Source: Rhizobium oryziradicis
Lineage (GTDB): Bacteria > Pseudomonadota > Alphaproteobacteria > Rhizobiales > Rhizobiaceae
Direction of reading: 5' to 3'
Assembly (NCBI RefSeq): GCF_001939045.1
Contig: NZ_MKIM01000022.1
Coordinates: 1-64,000, forward strand
Length of the DNA stretch: 64,000 bases
A model generated the notes under the pieces. It had not been told where the DNA came from, did not search any database, and saw only the letters and a program-made list of their open reading frames with translations. The translations under genes were made by a program, and so were the position numbers. Below are positions 46,555 through 54,561 of the stretch, piece after piece (the stretch's first letter is position 1; each line of letters begins with the position of its first letter).

Positions 46555-47487
46555 TTAGAAACTCATCGCAACATTGACGGCAATATTATAACCTTCGGCG
46601 CGGTTTCTGACACCAAATTCCTTATAGGCATGTAAGGACACCAAAGGCTTTCCAGGCTCAAAATAGGAAAGTGCAGGCCCCAATGCAAAGGCTCTGCCGC
46701 GGTTGCCGTTCACCACACCCGCGCCTTTATCGTCGGAGATCTGTTGATGATAATAACCACCCACACCTGCCGTCCACGGCCCAAAATGCTGGCCGACAGC
46801 AAATTCATGCTTATACTCGACACCGCTCTTATATTTCGTATCGGGATTTTCAGTGTTGAAATTCAGCTGAAAATTTGAGGACACCTCAAATCCGCTTTTT
46901 GTCATATAGGTCACACCGCCATAAGGCGTGAATGTCCAAACATTATTGCCAACGTTGAACGGTTTGGAAGCATCATAGGCACCGGTTGGGGCTTGCACTG
47001 CAAAACCACCATTCACGGAGAGACTGTCATCAACGGTCCAACCAAGCAGGATTGGCAGGAACTGGACGTCACCGAGGTTGAAATCGTCACCTTTGAGCAG
47101 TGTGGGGCCAGCGCCCGTGACCACACCGATTTTACCTTTCATATTCAGCACGGGCACCACAACACCGAAACCGAAATTGCCGCCAAGAATTTTCTCTTCC
47201 GTCATGCGCAGATAGGTCAGGCTGACACTCTCGACATTAATTTTAAAATCGGTGCCCAGCTTATTACCATTGCCATCACGCAAATGGCTGGCCGTGTAAT
47301 AGGCGGTACGAATACCGAAATTGCCGACAGGCGATGGTGGCGGCAGAAGACCTGCGCCAAAATCAAAGACCCCAAACGGGGTGAAGGTTGTGCCACCTTC
47401 AGCAGCCCCAGCTTGACCTGCATGACAGCACAAAGCCAATGCCAATGGTGCTACGACCTTAAAACCAGACGTGAGAATGTTACCCAT
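46555..47487 (-). CDS. SphA/MetA-pathway phenol-degradation-like outer-membrane protein
   Basis: A 310-residue protein with a signal peptide (LTSGFKVVAPLALALCCHAGQAGAA) and a beta-rich body with repeated alternating strands (FGIRTAYYTASHLRDGNG, VESVSLTYLR, NFGFGVVVPVLNMKG) ending in a C-terminal aromatic (NVAMSF), as outer-membrane barrels do. It matches the pattern of the 'MetA pathway phenol degradation' / transporter family, thought to be porin-like channels for aromatic or small organic compounds. The ligand is unknown. GAGGGA lies twelve bases before the ATG. An AraC regulator lies upstream on the same strand and may control it. Confidence 0.75.
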   Translation of the reverse strand: MGNILTSGFKVVAPLALALCCHAGQAGAAEGGTTFTPFGVFDFGAGLLPPPSPVGNFGIRTAYYTASHLRDGNGNKLGTDFKINVESVSLTYLRMTEEKILGGNFGFGVVVPVLNMKGKIGVVTGAGPTLLKGDDFNLGDVQFLPILLGWTVDDSLSVNGGFAVQAPTGAYDASKPFNVGNNVWTFTPYGGVTYMTKSGFEVSSNFQLNFNTENPDTKYKSGVEYKHEFAVGQHFGPWTAGVGGYYHQQISDDKGAGVVNGNRGRAFALGPALSYFEPGKPLVSLHAYKEFGVRNRAEGYNIAVNVAMSF

Positions 47488-47667
47488 TTTAGAAATCGAT
47501 CCCTCTATTTCATTTTTTTTGCTTGTAAAAAATATAAAAAATTGCGCGCACCAAGCGTTAGCCATTTTGTGCACGAAAATATATTTTGATCATATTTTTG
47601 CCATAAATCGGCATCGCACACCCAGGATGTGCCAACAAAGGATCAGACAAGTTGCCGATAGCACAGG

Positions 47668-48660
47668 TTATGGGGCCGTCTTGCCATTCAACGTTTGTGA
47701 GGGAAGCTCATAAAATATCTGCACATAATCTGCAGCGAATCGGCTTTGGTGCCAAAAGCCCCATTCTGATGCGACATCTCCAATCGACACACGGCGATTG
47801 TTTTTCCGAGACATCAACAATTCAAACCTGACCTTATTCAAGCGCATCGCCTGCAAAAGCTGATAGCCACTGACACCAAAAGAAGACATGAAGCAATTGT
47901 GAAGGTGACGTCGGCTGATACCAAGCTGGCGCGCGATGTCACCAAAACCAAGCGGCTCGCAAAGATTTTGCAAAAAAATCTGTCTTGCAGCATCAGCTAT
48001 CCGTTTTCGCTCAGTGTCCTTGATATGCGCAACCCGATAAGCATCAGATAACGCGTGCAAAAGCTGCGCCGCCACCAAGTTTTCTATCGCAGCAAAGTTG
48101 AACTGCGGCGCTTCTTTTAAATCGTTGCGACAAATGTCGCTCAAAAAGCGCTCAAAAAATGCCGATAAACAGGCCTGCTGTGTGAGCTGCAAGGAAAAGG
48201 AATGTGTAAATTGCAGTGCATGCGCAACCTGTGTAAAGCCACGCTCAAGCGCTTGAGCCATAAACCAATTTCGGTCTAAAGCGATAAAAACCACGTCAAG
48301 GTGACTTGGCGTGACCATTTCATTCAGCAGCGTGCCGTCTTCAAGCAGGCTAACCTTGTCTTTCAGCTCGGCACCACACATCCAGCCAGAGCCTGCTGCG
48401 TGTATTGGCAGACTGAAAATCACAGATCCTGCCCAACTGTTGCCGGTCTTCAAGAGTGTCAGATTGCTGTATTCTCGAAAAATCTGCATGTGAGGACAAT
48501 CAATTCTGAACAGACGCCCCGTGAAGCGGCCCGCAGATAACTGCACGATCTCCATGTCCCAGCGGTCATAGAAGCGTGCATGCTCGTGAAGATCCGTTGT
48601 TTGTCGGTTGATTAACCACCCCTTGTCCTCCCAAGGCAATTCGGAAAAGTCTTCCTCCAC
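47668..48660 (-). CDS. AraC family transcriptional regulator
   Basis: A 330-residue regulator. The C-terminal double HTH is clear: first helix-turn-helix GFGDIARQLGISRRHLHNCF near 235-255, second SIGDVASEWGFWHQSRFAAD near 290-310. The N-terminal ~210 residues are a variable domain with no recognised ligand motif. The protein resembles the AraC/OxyR-type 'cupin-less' regulators in layout. The linked gene on the same strand is the outer-membrane protein 180 bases downstream, the most likely target. No ribosome site stands out. Confidence 0.82.
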   Translation of the reverse strand: MEEDFSELPWEDKGWLINRQTTDLHEHARFYDRWDMEIVQLSAGRFTGRLFRIDCPHMQIFREYSNLTLLKTGNSWAGSVIFSLPIHAAGSGWMCGAELKDKVSLLEDGTLLNEMVTPSHLDVVFIALDRNWFMAQALERGFTQVAHALQFTHSFSLQLTQQACLSAFFERFLSDICRNDLKEAPQFNFAAIENLVAAQLLHALSDAYRVAHIKDTERKRIADAARQIFLQNLCEPLGFGDIARQLGISRRHLHNCFMSSFGVSGYQLLQAMRLNKVRFELLMSRKNNRRVSIGDVASEWGFWHQSRFAADYVQIFYELPSQTLNGKTAP

Positions 48661-49023
48661 TTGCGCGCCCCCTCATGCAACTCGCGTTTCCGCTCTCCCA
48701 GGCGTAGTCAGACTGTTGTTTTGAGGAAAGTCAATTGGTAAGTTTTACATACAAGCAGCCCGGCTCGATATGGGACAGACGCCTTTCAAGCTCGAATGAT
48801 ACCAAGAGGTATTGAAAATGACGTTTGATGTTCCTTTTGAAAACATCTCAAGCACCTGATGCATTTGAAATATTTTCAATGCCTTCAAAGCGAGGAAACG
48901 TCATCGCCAAAGCTCCATCACCCCATGGAAAAGCCCAGACGCTTGCGCATCCGGGCTATATCAATCTCAAACGCAACGGCGTGCCGCTGCTTTATCAACA
49001 CTGTTCGAGCGATTTGTGCCAGA
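48661..49023. other. Intergenic region with a terminator
   Basis: About 360 bases between the start of the AraC gene and the end of the carboxynorspermidine synthase gene, both minus strand. The left part should hold the AraC gene promoter and includes a short dyad, ATACC-AAGA-GGTAT. The right part holds an intrinsic terminator, listed separately. No coding region is supported. Confidence 0.6.
48928..48957 (-). terminator. Intrinsic terminator of the polyamine operon
   Basis: On the minus strand AGCCCGGATGC pairs with GCGTCTGGGCT (11 pairs including G-U) around a GCAA tetraloop and is followed by TTTT. It lies about 70 bases beyond the stop of the carboxynorspermidine synthase gene. Confidence 0.82.
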
Positions 49024-50265
49024 TCAGGAGAAATCCAGAGCGCGATCGCCGTCCTCGTCTTTGATCCGTGTTGGCAGGCCGATATGGTTGAGAATGTTGA
49101 GGAACGGCCGTGGGGGCAGTTCTTCCACATTCGCCATCTTCTTCACATCCCACGCGCCCGTTGCCACCAGCATGGCAGCAGCCACAGGCGGCACGCCTGC
49201 GGTGTAAGAAATACCCTGCGAGCCCACTTCGTTATAGGCTTCCTTGTGGTCAGCCACGTTGTAGATGAAAACGGTCTTTTCCTTGCCGTCCTTCAGGCCC
49301 TTCACGTAGTCACCAATGCAGGTCTTGCCTTCATAGTCTGGTGCCAGCGACGATGGATCAGGCAAGCAGGCCTTGACCACCTTGAGCGGCACAACTTCAG
49401 AGCCATCGGCCAGCTTCACGGGCTGTTCCGACAGAAGACCAATGCTTTTCAGCACGGTGAAAACGTTGATGTAGTGATCGCCAAAGCCCATCCAGAAGCG
49501 CACATCGGCACCGTCCATGTTCTTGGCCAGCGAATGCACTTCATCATGGCCGCAGAGATAAGCGCGGCGTGTGCCAACCACCGGCAGGTCATAATCCTTG
49601 CCGATTTCGAACATCTTGTTGACCTGCCATTCGCCCTTCTGCCACGAATACACAACGCCGGTGAATTCGCGGAAGTTGATTTCGGGGTCGAAATTGGTGG
49701 CGAAATACTTCCCATGGCTGCCAGCGTTGATGTCAACGATGTCAACATCCGTGACCTTATCGAGGTATTCGTCCTTGGCCAGCTTGGCATAGGCGTTGAC
49801 AACGCCCGGATCGAAGCCAGCGCCGAGAATGGCGGTAATGCCCTTCTCTTCGCATTCTGCGGCCCGCTTCCACTCATAGTTACCATACCATGGCGGGGTT
49901 TCGCAGATCTTGTTGGGCTCTTCATGGATGGCTGTGTCGATGTAAGCAACGCCGGTATCCATGCAGGCGCGCAACACGGACATGTTGAGGAAGGCCGTAC
50001 CAACATTGATGACGATCTGCGACCCGGTCTTTTCAATCAAAGCCTTGGTAGCTTCGATATCAAGAGCGTCCAGCGCGTGTGCTTCCAGCACACCTGGCTG
50101 TTTCATCGCCTTCTTTTCATGCACGCTGGCAATGATGGTGTCACACTTGGCCTTGGTGCGCGACGCAATATTGATGTCGCCGAGGACATCATTATTCTGT
50201 GCGCATTTATGGGCAACAACCTGGGCGACGCCGCCCGCGCCAATGATGAGAACATTCTTCTTCAT
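49024..50265 (-). CDS. Carboxynorspermidine synthase (saccharopine dehydrogenase family)
   Basis: A 413-residue NAD(P)H-dependent enzyme that condenses aspartate semialdehyde with a diamine: putrescine to give carboxyspermidine, or diaminopropane to give carboxynorspermidine. The N-terminal Rossmann motif MKKNVLIIGAGGVAQVVAHK, IASRTKAKCD, GAGFDPGVVNAYAK and DINAGSHGKYF are the family's hallmarks and separate it from lysine-forming saccharopine dehydrogenases. It follows the decarboxylase gene by 39 bases, the usual pairing. This replaces the S-adenosylmethionine decarboxylase route to spermidine. Confidence 0.9.
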   Translation of the reverse strand: MKKNVLIIGAGGVAQVVAHKCAQNNDVLGDINIASRTKAKCDTIIASVHEKKAMKQPGVLEAHALDALDIEATKALIEKTGSQIVINVGTAFLNMSVLRACMDTGVAYIDTAIHEEPNKICETPPWYGNYEWKRAAECEEKGITAILGAGFDPGVVNAYAKLAKDEYLDKVTDVDIVDINAGSHGKYFATNFDPEINFREFTGVVYSWQKGEWQVNKMFEIGKDYDLPVVGTRRAYLCGHDEVHSLAKNMDGADVRFWMGFGDHYINVFTVLKSIGLLSEQPVKLADGSEVVPLKVVKACLPDPSSLAPDYEGKTCIGDYVKGLKDGKEKTVFIYNVADHKEAYNEVGSQGISYTAGVPPVAAAMLVATGAWDVKKMANVEELPPRPFLNILNHIGLPTRIKDEDGDRALDFS

Positions 50266-50304
50266 AATGCCTGCTGATCTCCTAGAGTTATGTCTGAGCC
50301 AACC

Positions 50305-51411
50305 TCAGGACAGGTTAGCTTCAAAATCGGAATAGTCGAATTCACGAACGGTGCGGATGCTGCCATCCAGTTCCTTGATGGCGATGCTGGGCATTTTCAC
50401 GCCATTGAACCAGTTTTTCTTCACCATCGTATAGCCCGCAGCATCCTGAACGGAAATGCGATCGCCAATCTTCAACGGCTGAGGAAACTGAAACTCACCA
50501 AACACATCGCCTGCCAGGCATGACTTACCACAAATCATATAGGAATGCGGCCCCTCATTCGGCGCAATCTTGGCCTTTTCGCGATAGATCAACAGATCCA
50601 GCATATGGGCTTCAATCGAGCTATCGACAATGGCCAGATCCTTGCCATTATAAAGCGTATCCAACACCGTCACTTCCAGCGTCGTGCTCTTGGTGATGGA
50701 TGCCTCACCCGGCTCCAGATAGACCTGCACGCCATACTCGCCAGAGAATCGTTTCAGCCGCTCGGCAAAACGCTCAAGCGGGTAATTCTCGCCGGTAAAG
50801 TGGATACCGCCACCAAGGCTGACCCATTCGGCTCGCTTCAAAAGCGGCCCAAAGCGGCTTTCAATTTCGCCCAGCATTTTATCAAACAGATCAAAATCGC
50901 TGTTTTCGCAATTGTTGTGGATCATGAAACCGCTGATGCGGTCCATGACTGGCTCGACTTTGCGCAGATCCCACTCGCCCAAACGGCTGAACGGACGGGC
51001 CGGATCGGCAAGATCGAAGCTGGATGAACTAACTTGCGGATTCAGCCGCAAACCACGGGTGATGTTGGATGCCTTATCGGCATAACGCTCCAGCTGGCCA
51101 ATAGAATTGAAAATGATTTTGTCAGCGTGAGAGACAACCTCGTCAATCTCGTTATCGCCATAGGCCACGCTGTAGGCATGGGTTTCCTTGCCGAATTTTT
51201 CACGGCCTAGACGCACTTCATAGAGCGAGGAGGATGTGGTGCCATCCATATACTCGCGCATCAGATCAAAAACCGACCAGGTCGCAAAGCACTTGAGTGC
51301 CAACAACGCCTTTGCTCCTGACGTTTCACGCAAAAGCGCAATCTTCTCCATATTCTGGAGCAGCTTGCTTTTATCGATCAGGTAGAAAGGGGTCTGGATC
51401 ACGTATGCCAC
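50305..51411 (-). CDS. nspC: Carboxynorspermidine decarboxylase
   Basis: A 368-residue PLP enzyme of the alanine-racemase fold that decarboxylates carboxynorspermidine or carboxyspermidine to the free polyamine. The PLP lysine is K40 in LLALKCFAT. Other family features are the SSLYEVRLGREKFG helix, LRLNPQVSSSSFDLADP, SLGGGIHFTGENY (PLP phosphate loop), YLEPGEASI and the catalytic-cysteine region MICGKSCLAGDVFGEF. It is the first gene of the two-gene polyamine operon and lies downstream of a terminator, so it should have its own promoter in 51412-51570. Confidence 0.92.
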   Translation of the reverse strand: MAYVIQTPFYLIDKSKLLQNMEKIALLRETSGAKALLALKCFATWSVFDLMREYMDGTTSSSLYEVRLGREKFGKETHAYSVAYGDNEIDEVVSHADKIIFNSIGQLERYADKASNITRGLRLNPQVSSSSFDLADPARPFSRLGEWDLRKVEPVMDRISGFMIHNNCENSDFDLFDKMLGEIESRFGPLLKRAEWVSLGGGIHFTGENYPLERFAERLKRFSGEYGVQVYLEPGEASITKSTTLEVTVLDTLYNGKDLAIVDSSIEAHMLDLLIYREKAKIAPNEGPHSYMICGKSCLAGDVFGEFQFPQPLKIGDRISVQDAAGYTMVKKNWFNGVKMPSIAIKELDGSIRTVREFDYSDFEANLS

Positions 51412-51727
51412 GCCTTTTCATTGAGAACACCGGGGCTGCGTGCTTAAGAAATTTAACCTCTCAACGCAAGCCACACCGTTCTTTTCAAACAAAATTGCTA
51501 CAAGCGTATGATACCTTGCGTGCATCGAAGCTAAAAATAGAGCAATGACGCCCATATACAAGTGGAGCGGAGGCACAAAAAAGCCCCTCGCGCGTTTCCA
51601 CGCAAGGGGCAAAGCATGCCAAAAACTTAGAGTTTGTCAGGGAAAGGTGGAATCCGGCTTTCCCGAAAAGACAAACGAAAACAAAAGAACCTAGAGTCTG
51701 TCAGGTTCAATCTGAACCTGACAGACT
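51412..51727. other. Intergenic region with stacked hairpins
   Basis: About 315 bases between the LigM-like gene and nspC, both minus strand. It holds two strong hairpins, listed separately, and a partial copy (TTAGAGTTTGTCAGG, 51627-51641) of one arm of the larger palindrome. The left ~160 bases should contain the nspC promoter. No coding region is supported. Confidence 0.6.
51577..51610 (-). terminator. Intrinsic terminator upstream of nspC
   Basis: On the minus strand GCCCCT and AGGGGC form the outer stem, with GCGT/ACGC inside, followed immediately by TTTTTT (51582-51577). It lies about 120 bases downstream of the LigM-like gene stop and should separate that gene from nspC. Confidence 0.85.
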
Positions 51728-51731
51728 CTAG
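51691..51731. repeat. 19-bp perfect inverted repeat overlapping a stop codon
   Basis: CTAGAGTCTGTCAGGTTCA (51691-51709) and its exact complement (51713-51731) are separated by only three bases. The stop codon of the LigM-like gene lies within the right arm. A degenerate copy of one arm occurs about 55 bases away at 51627-51641. The perfection and AT/GC-mixed make-up suggest a dispersed palindromic element rather than an ordinary terminator, though it could also terminate transcription on the minus strand (T-rich GTTCTTTTG follows). Confidence 0.75.
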
Positions 51732-53137
51732 AGCGCGCGCTTGGTGCGCCAGCTTTCAGCGTAGTTCTCGCGCGCTTCGGCGGCATAGGGTGTTGCTGCC
51801 ACGCGCACGCGAATCTGAGCCTGCTTGTGGGGCTCAACCGAGGTCTTGGCGGAACCACCGTTTGGCTCGCCCCATACCAGCGTCAAGATATCACCTTCCT
51901 GCACGTCCACATCCACAACACCAAGCGACAAGATGCAACGTTCATTGAAGCTATAGCCCGTAAACATCGACATCCCCACCTGCTTGCCATCACGCAAAAT
52001 CAGGTCTGCGCCGGAAGAGGCATAATTGGCGACCGGGAAATCGATCCATTTGTAGTTTTCACCGCCGGGCTCGAAGGCCGACGCGATGACACGCACCACA
52101 TCCTCTGCGTTCCACTCAAAGGTGACTTTCTTGCGCTTCACATTGTCTTTGATCTTCTCAAGGGCTTCGCGACCCACAAAATCATGATCAAACTTGACGT
52201 ATACACCATAGCCCAACTCATAAGGATTCACGTAGTAATCCTCGATATTGCTGGAGACGAGGCTGCCACCAATTGAACCGACGGCTTCATACGCATCGGC
52301 CGGCAACCAATCGCGATAGGCCTGCAACTCATCTCCGGTGTAAATCCCCGGAAGCGGTGACGGAATCCAGCCTGATTCCAACGTATTAGTCGAATAAGCA
52401 CGGCTGCCAACCGGGTGAAGATCAACGCCAACATCAACAGCCGCCTGCATGATGGTTTCGCGGATATAATCCTTATCTTCGTATGGACCCCAGATTTCCA
52501 GACCCGGCGCACCGGCCATGCCATGGCGCAAAGCCTGCACTTTTTTGTTGCCGACATTGATCCAGTCGACATGGAAGAACTTGATATCCGGCACAGGGCC
52601 GCCGTTGATTTTTTCGAAAATCTTCGGCGCATCCGGCCCCTGAATTTGGAAACGATAGTGCACGCGCGTCACCAGCTTGCCTTCCGGGCGCGACGGCGAG
52701 CGCGGATCATGGGTCAGCTTGACATTATACTTGCCCAAAGAGCCGTTATATTTCAGCCAATTGGCGGTTGGTGCGCGGCCGACCAGCACAAATTTGTCTT
52801 CGCGCTCGCGAAAGATGATCATATCGCCAATCACATTGCCAGCAGGCGTCACCGGCACATAGTGCTTGGCGCGGTTAGTGCCAAAATTGGCAAAGCTGTT
52901 GATGGAAAGGCTTTGCAAGAAAGCCTCGGCATCTGGCCCTTCCACGATCAGCTCATCCATATGGTGCGACTGATCGAACAATACCGCAGAATGCCGCCAT
53001 GCCGCCTGCTCGGAGCGCCAATTGGTGAATTCGGACGCGACAACCGGGTAAACATAAATGCCGGTTTTAGAGTTTCGCAACATATCAACGGCGTTGCCAG
53101 CCTTGGCAATGGCGCTGGTGAGGTTAGCCTTGGTCAT
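51728..53137 (-). CDS. LigM/DesA-like tetrahydrofolate-dependent O-demethylase (GcvT family)
   Basis: A 469-residue protein of the aminomethyltransferase fold. It matches the LigM/DesA group, which moves a methyl group from methoxy-aromatics such as vanillate or 3-O-methylgallate to tetrahydrofolate. Segments typical of the group are NSKTGIYVYPVVASEFTNWR, FDQSHHMDEL, RFQIQGPDA, RHGMAGAPGLEIWGPYE, TLESGWIPSPLPGIYTG and ANYASSGAD. The length equals LigM, about 100 residues longer than GcvT. Glycine-cleavage partners are absent, while a MetF-like gene lies 1.4 kb away under the same operator, which supports methyl transfer. The real substrate is not established. Confidence 0.8.
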   Translation of the reverse strand: MTKANLTSAIAKAGNAVDMLRNSKTGIYVYPVVASEFTNWRSEQAAWRHSAVLFDQSHHMDELIVEGPDAEAFLQSLSINSFANFGTNRAKHYVPVTPAGNVIGDMIIFREREDKFVLVGRAPTANWLKYNGSLGKYNVKLTHDPRSPSRPEGKLVTRVHYRFQIQGPDAPKIFEKINGGPVPDIKFFHVDWINVGNKKVQALRHGMAGAPGLEIWGPYEDKDYIRETIMQAAVDVGVDLHPVGSRAYSTNTLESGWIPSPLPGIYTGDELQAYRDWLPADAYEAVGSIGGSLVSSNIEDYYVNPYELGYGVYVKFDHDFVGREALEKIKDNVKRKKVTFEWNAEDVVRVIASAFEPGGENYKWIDFPVANYASSGADLILRDGKQVGMSMFTGYSFNERCILSLGVVDVDVQEGDILTLVWGEPNGGSAKTSVEPHKQAQIRVRVAATPYAAEARENYAESWRTKRAL

Positions 53138-53218
53138 TGAATTTCCTCCCTGAAAATCCTGAGGGCTGCATCAAAACGAACAGCAATCCGGGTATCTCCT
53201 ACGCTCAAATACCCACTG

Positions 53219-53230
53219 CATGTATACATG
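53219..53230. promoter_or_regulatory. Palindromic operator upstream of the LigM-like gene
   Basis: CATGTATACATG is a perfect 12-base palindrome about 80 bases upstream of the LigM-like start. The same core, ATGTATACAT, occurs in front of the MetF-like gene at 54525-54534. The TGTATACA form suits GntR/FCD regulators, and the GntR gene lies between the two sites. Confidence 0.7.
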
Positions 53231-53354
53231 AAATGCCCATTCACTTGGAATTTGCAAGTCAAAATTTCGAATGCGCTCTCTTTTTAGCGTGAGCAAAATC
53301 AAAAAAAGCGGCCAAAGCCGCTTTAAATCTCGAAAAAATGGCGCAATTTAAGCA

Positions 53355-54089
53355 CTAACCCTGAATCAGCGCCAAAGCCTTCACTTGTTCCAAAAGACTT
53401 GGATCCTCATTCAAGATGTATTCAAGATTATGCCGTGCAGTGCGCGCATGCTCTCGTGCAATGGCCTCGGCACGCGCGCCTTCTCGAAGCTCAACAGCGC
53501 TCACCATGGCTTTGTGCTGCTCCTGCCCCGTCCACAGGGAGCGGCGAAAAACCGTGAGATTCATACGCCCAGGCAAAAAGGCAGACGGTGATGCAAATGG
53601 CAGAGCGCTGACGCGCTCAACCTCACGGCGCACAATTTCGCTGCCCGAAAGCGCCGCCATTTGCTGATGAAACAGCTGATTGAGATCAGAATAGGCATCG
53701 AAGTCCACCTCATCAAACTGCGACCCAAAACAGGCATCCAGCTGTGCAAGCGTGCGCTTGATGGCGGCCATCGCTTCTGGCCGGGCACCACGCTCTGCCG
53801 CAAGACGCGCTGACATCCCTTCAACAACGCCGCGCAGCTCAATCGAGTCCACGACATCACTGACGTGAAAACGCCGCACGATAAAGCCACCATTCGGCAA
53901 GCGATCCAGCAACCCCTCTTCTACCAGGCGCGACATGGCTTCGCGCACAGGCGTGCGCGAAATCTGCAAAAGCTCCGCCAGCGGCACCTCGAACAGCCGC
54001 ATTCCACCCTGCAATTCGCCACTTAAAATCTTCTCCCGCAACTCGATCACGGCCCGACGACCATGCGTTGCGGCTTCCGTTTGTTTCAT
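53355..54089 (-). CDS. GntR family regulator (FCD type) of the one-carbon genes
   Basis: A 244-residue regulator with a winged HTH (GRRAVIELREKILSGELQ, PLAELLQISRTPVREAMSRL, split VEEGLLDRLPNGGF) and a helical FCD domain (VDSIELRGVVEGMSARLAAE, LNQLFHQQMAAL, HKAMVSAVELREGARAEA). GGAG lies eight bases before the ATG. An in-frame TTG one codon earlier is an alternative. It lies between the LigM-like gene (same strand, downstream) and the divergent MetF-like gene, both of which carry the palindrome ATGTATACAT. It is the probable regulator of both. Confidence 0.87.
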   Translation of the reverse strand: MKQTEAATHGRRAVIELREKILSGELQGGMRLFEVPLAELLQISRTPVREAMSRLVEEGLLDRLPNGGFIVRRFHVSDVVDSIELRGVVEGMSARLAAERGARPEAMAAIKRTLAQLDACFGSQFDEVDFDAYSDLNQLFHQQMAALSGSEIVRREVERVSALPFASPSAFLPGRMNLTVFRRSLWTGQEQHKAMVSAVELREGARAEAIAREHARTARHNLEYILNEDPSLLEQVKALALIQG

Positions 54090-54561
54090 CAACCATTCTC
54101 CAAACAGACAGAGGGTGCACCGAAGACAAAAACTGTTACAGACGCGAATTCAGGAAAACAAGCATACATTTTAGCATCCTCTCACGCCAGAGATGGCGAA
54201 AATTCGCACCCTTGGCAATGAATGCGTACACAATAAACATTGGAAGCCGCACCCGCATCCCGCTCTGCACGGATGCGAGATACGACATATTGCAGAGCAA
54301 CAATTGACGCTTTAAGACGCGCAAACCATGCCAATCCTGCTAGACTTGAGCGATTACCTTCGCCGACACAGCTAGAATCCGCACAAACAACGCGCGACCC
54401 AAAACATCGAGTATGCCCTTCAGGTTATTTATGAATACATCTCCGGCGCAATCCTGGTCAAAAATTCTTGAAAACACCGTAAATATGCCAATTTCAAATT
54501 TGATCGTTGTCTGCACACTAAAAAATGTATACATTCCTCGTCAAGAGGACGGGAGGATATG
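54090..54561. other. Divergent regulatory region of the GntR and MetF-like genes
   Basis: About 470 bases, AT-rich, with no credible gene. It contains the perfect palindrome AATGTATACATT at 54524-54535, only ~27 bases upstream of the MetF-like start, which would place it at or over the promoter's start-proximal part and suits repression. Related half-sites (GCATACATT near 54161) lie close to the GntR gene and could mediate self-control. Confidence 0.6.
54524..54535. promoter_or_regulatory. Palindromic operator upstream of the MetF-like gene
   Basis: AATGTATACATT is a perfect palindrome sharing the core ATGTATACAT with the site at 53219-53230. Its closeness to the start codon suggests repression by the neighbouring GntR protein. 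Confidence 0.7.

Noticed and set aside
48859-50277. A 472-codon plus-strand open frame opposite carboxynorspermidine synthase
   Set aside because: Antisense shadow. It even runs through the terminator at 48928-48957, and no ribosome site is present.
51728-53137. Glycine cleavage T protein (gcvT)
   Set aside because: It is about 100 residues longer than GcvT, has LigM-type motifs, and lacks gcvH/gcvP neighbours.
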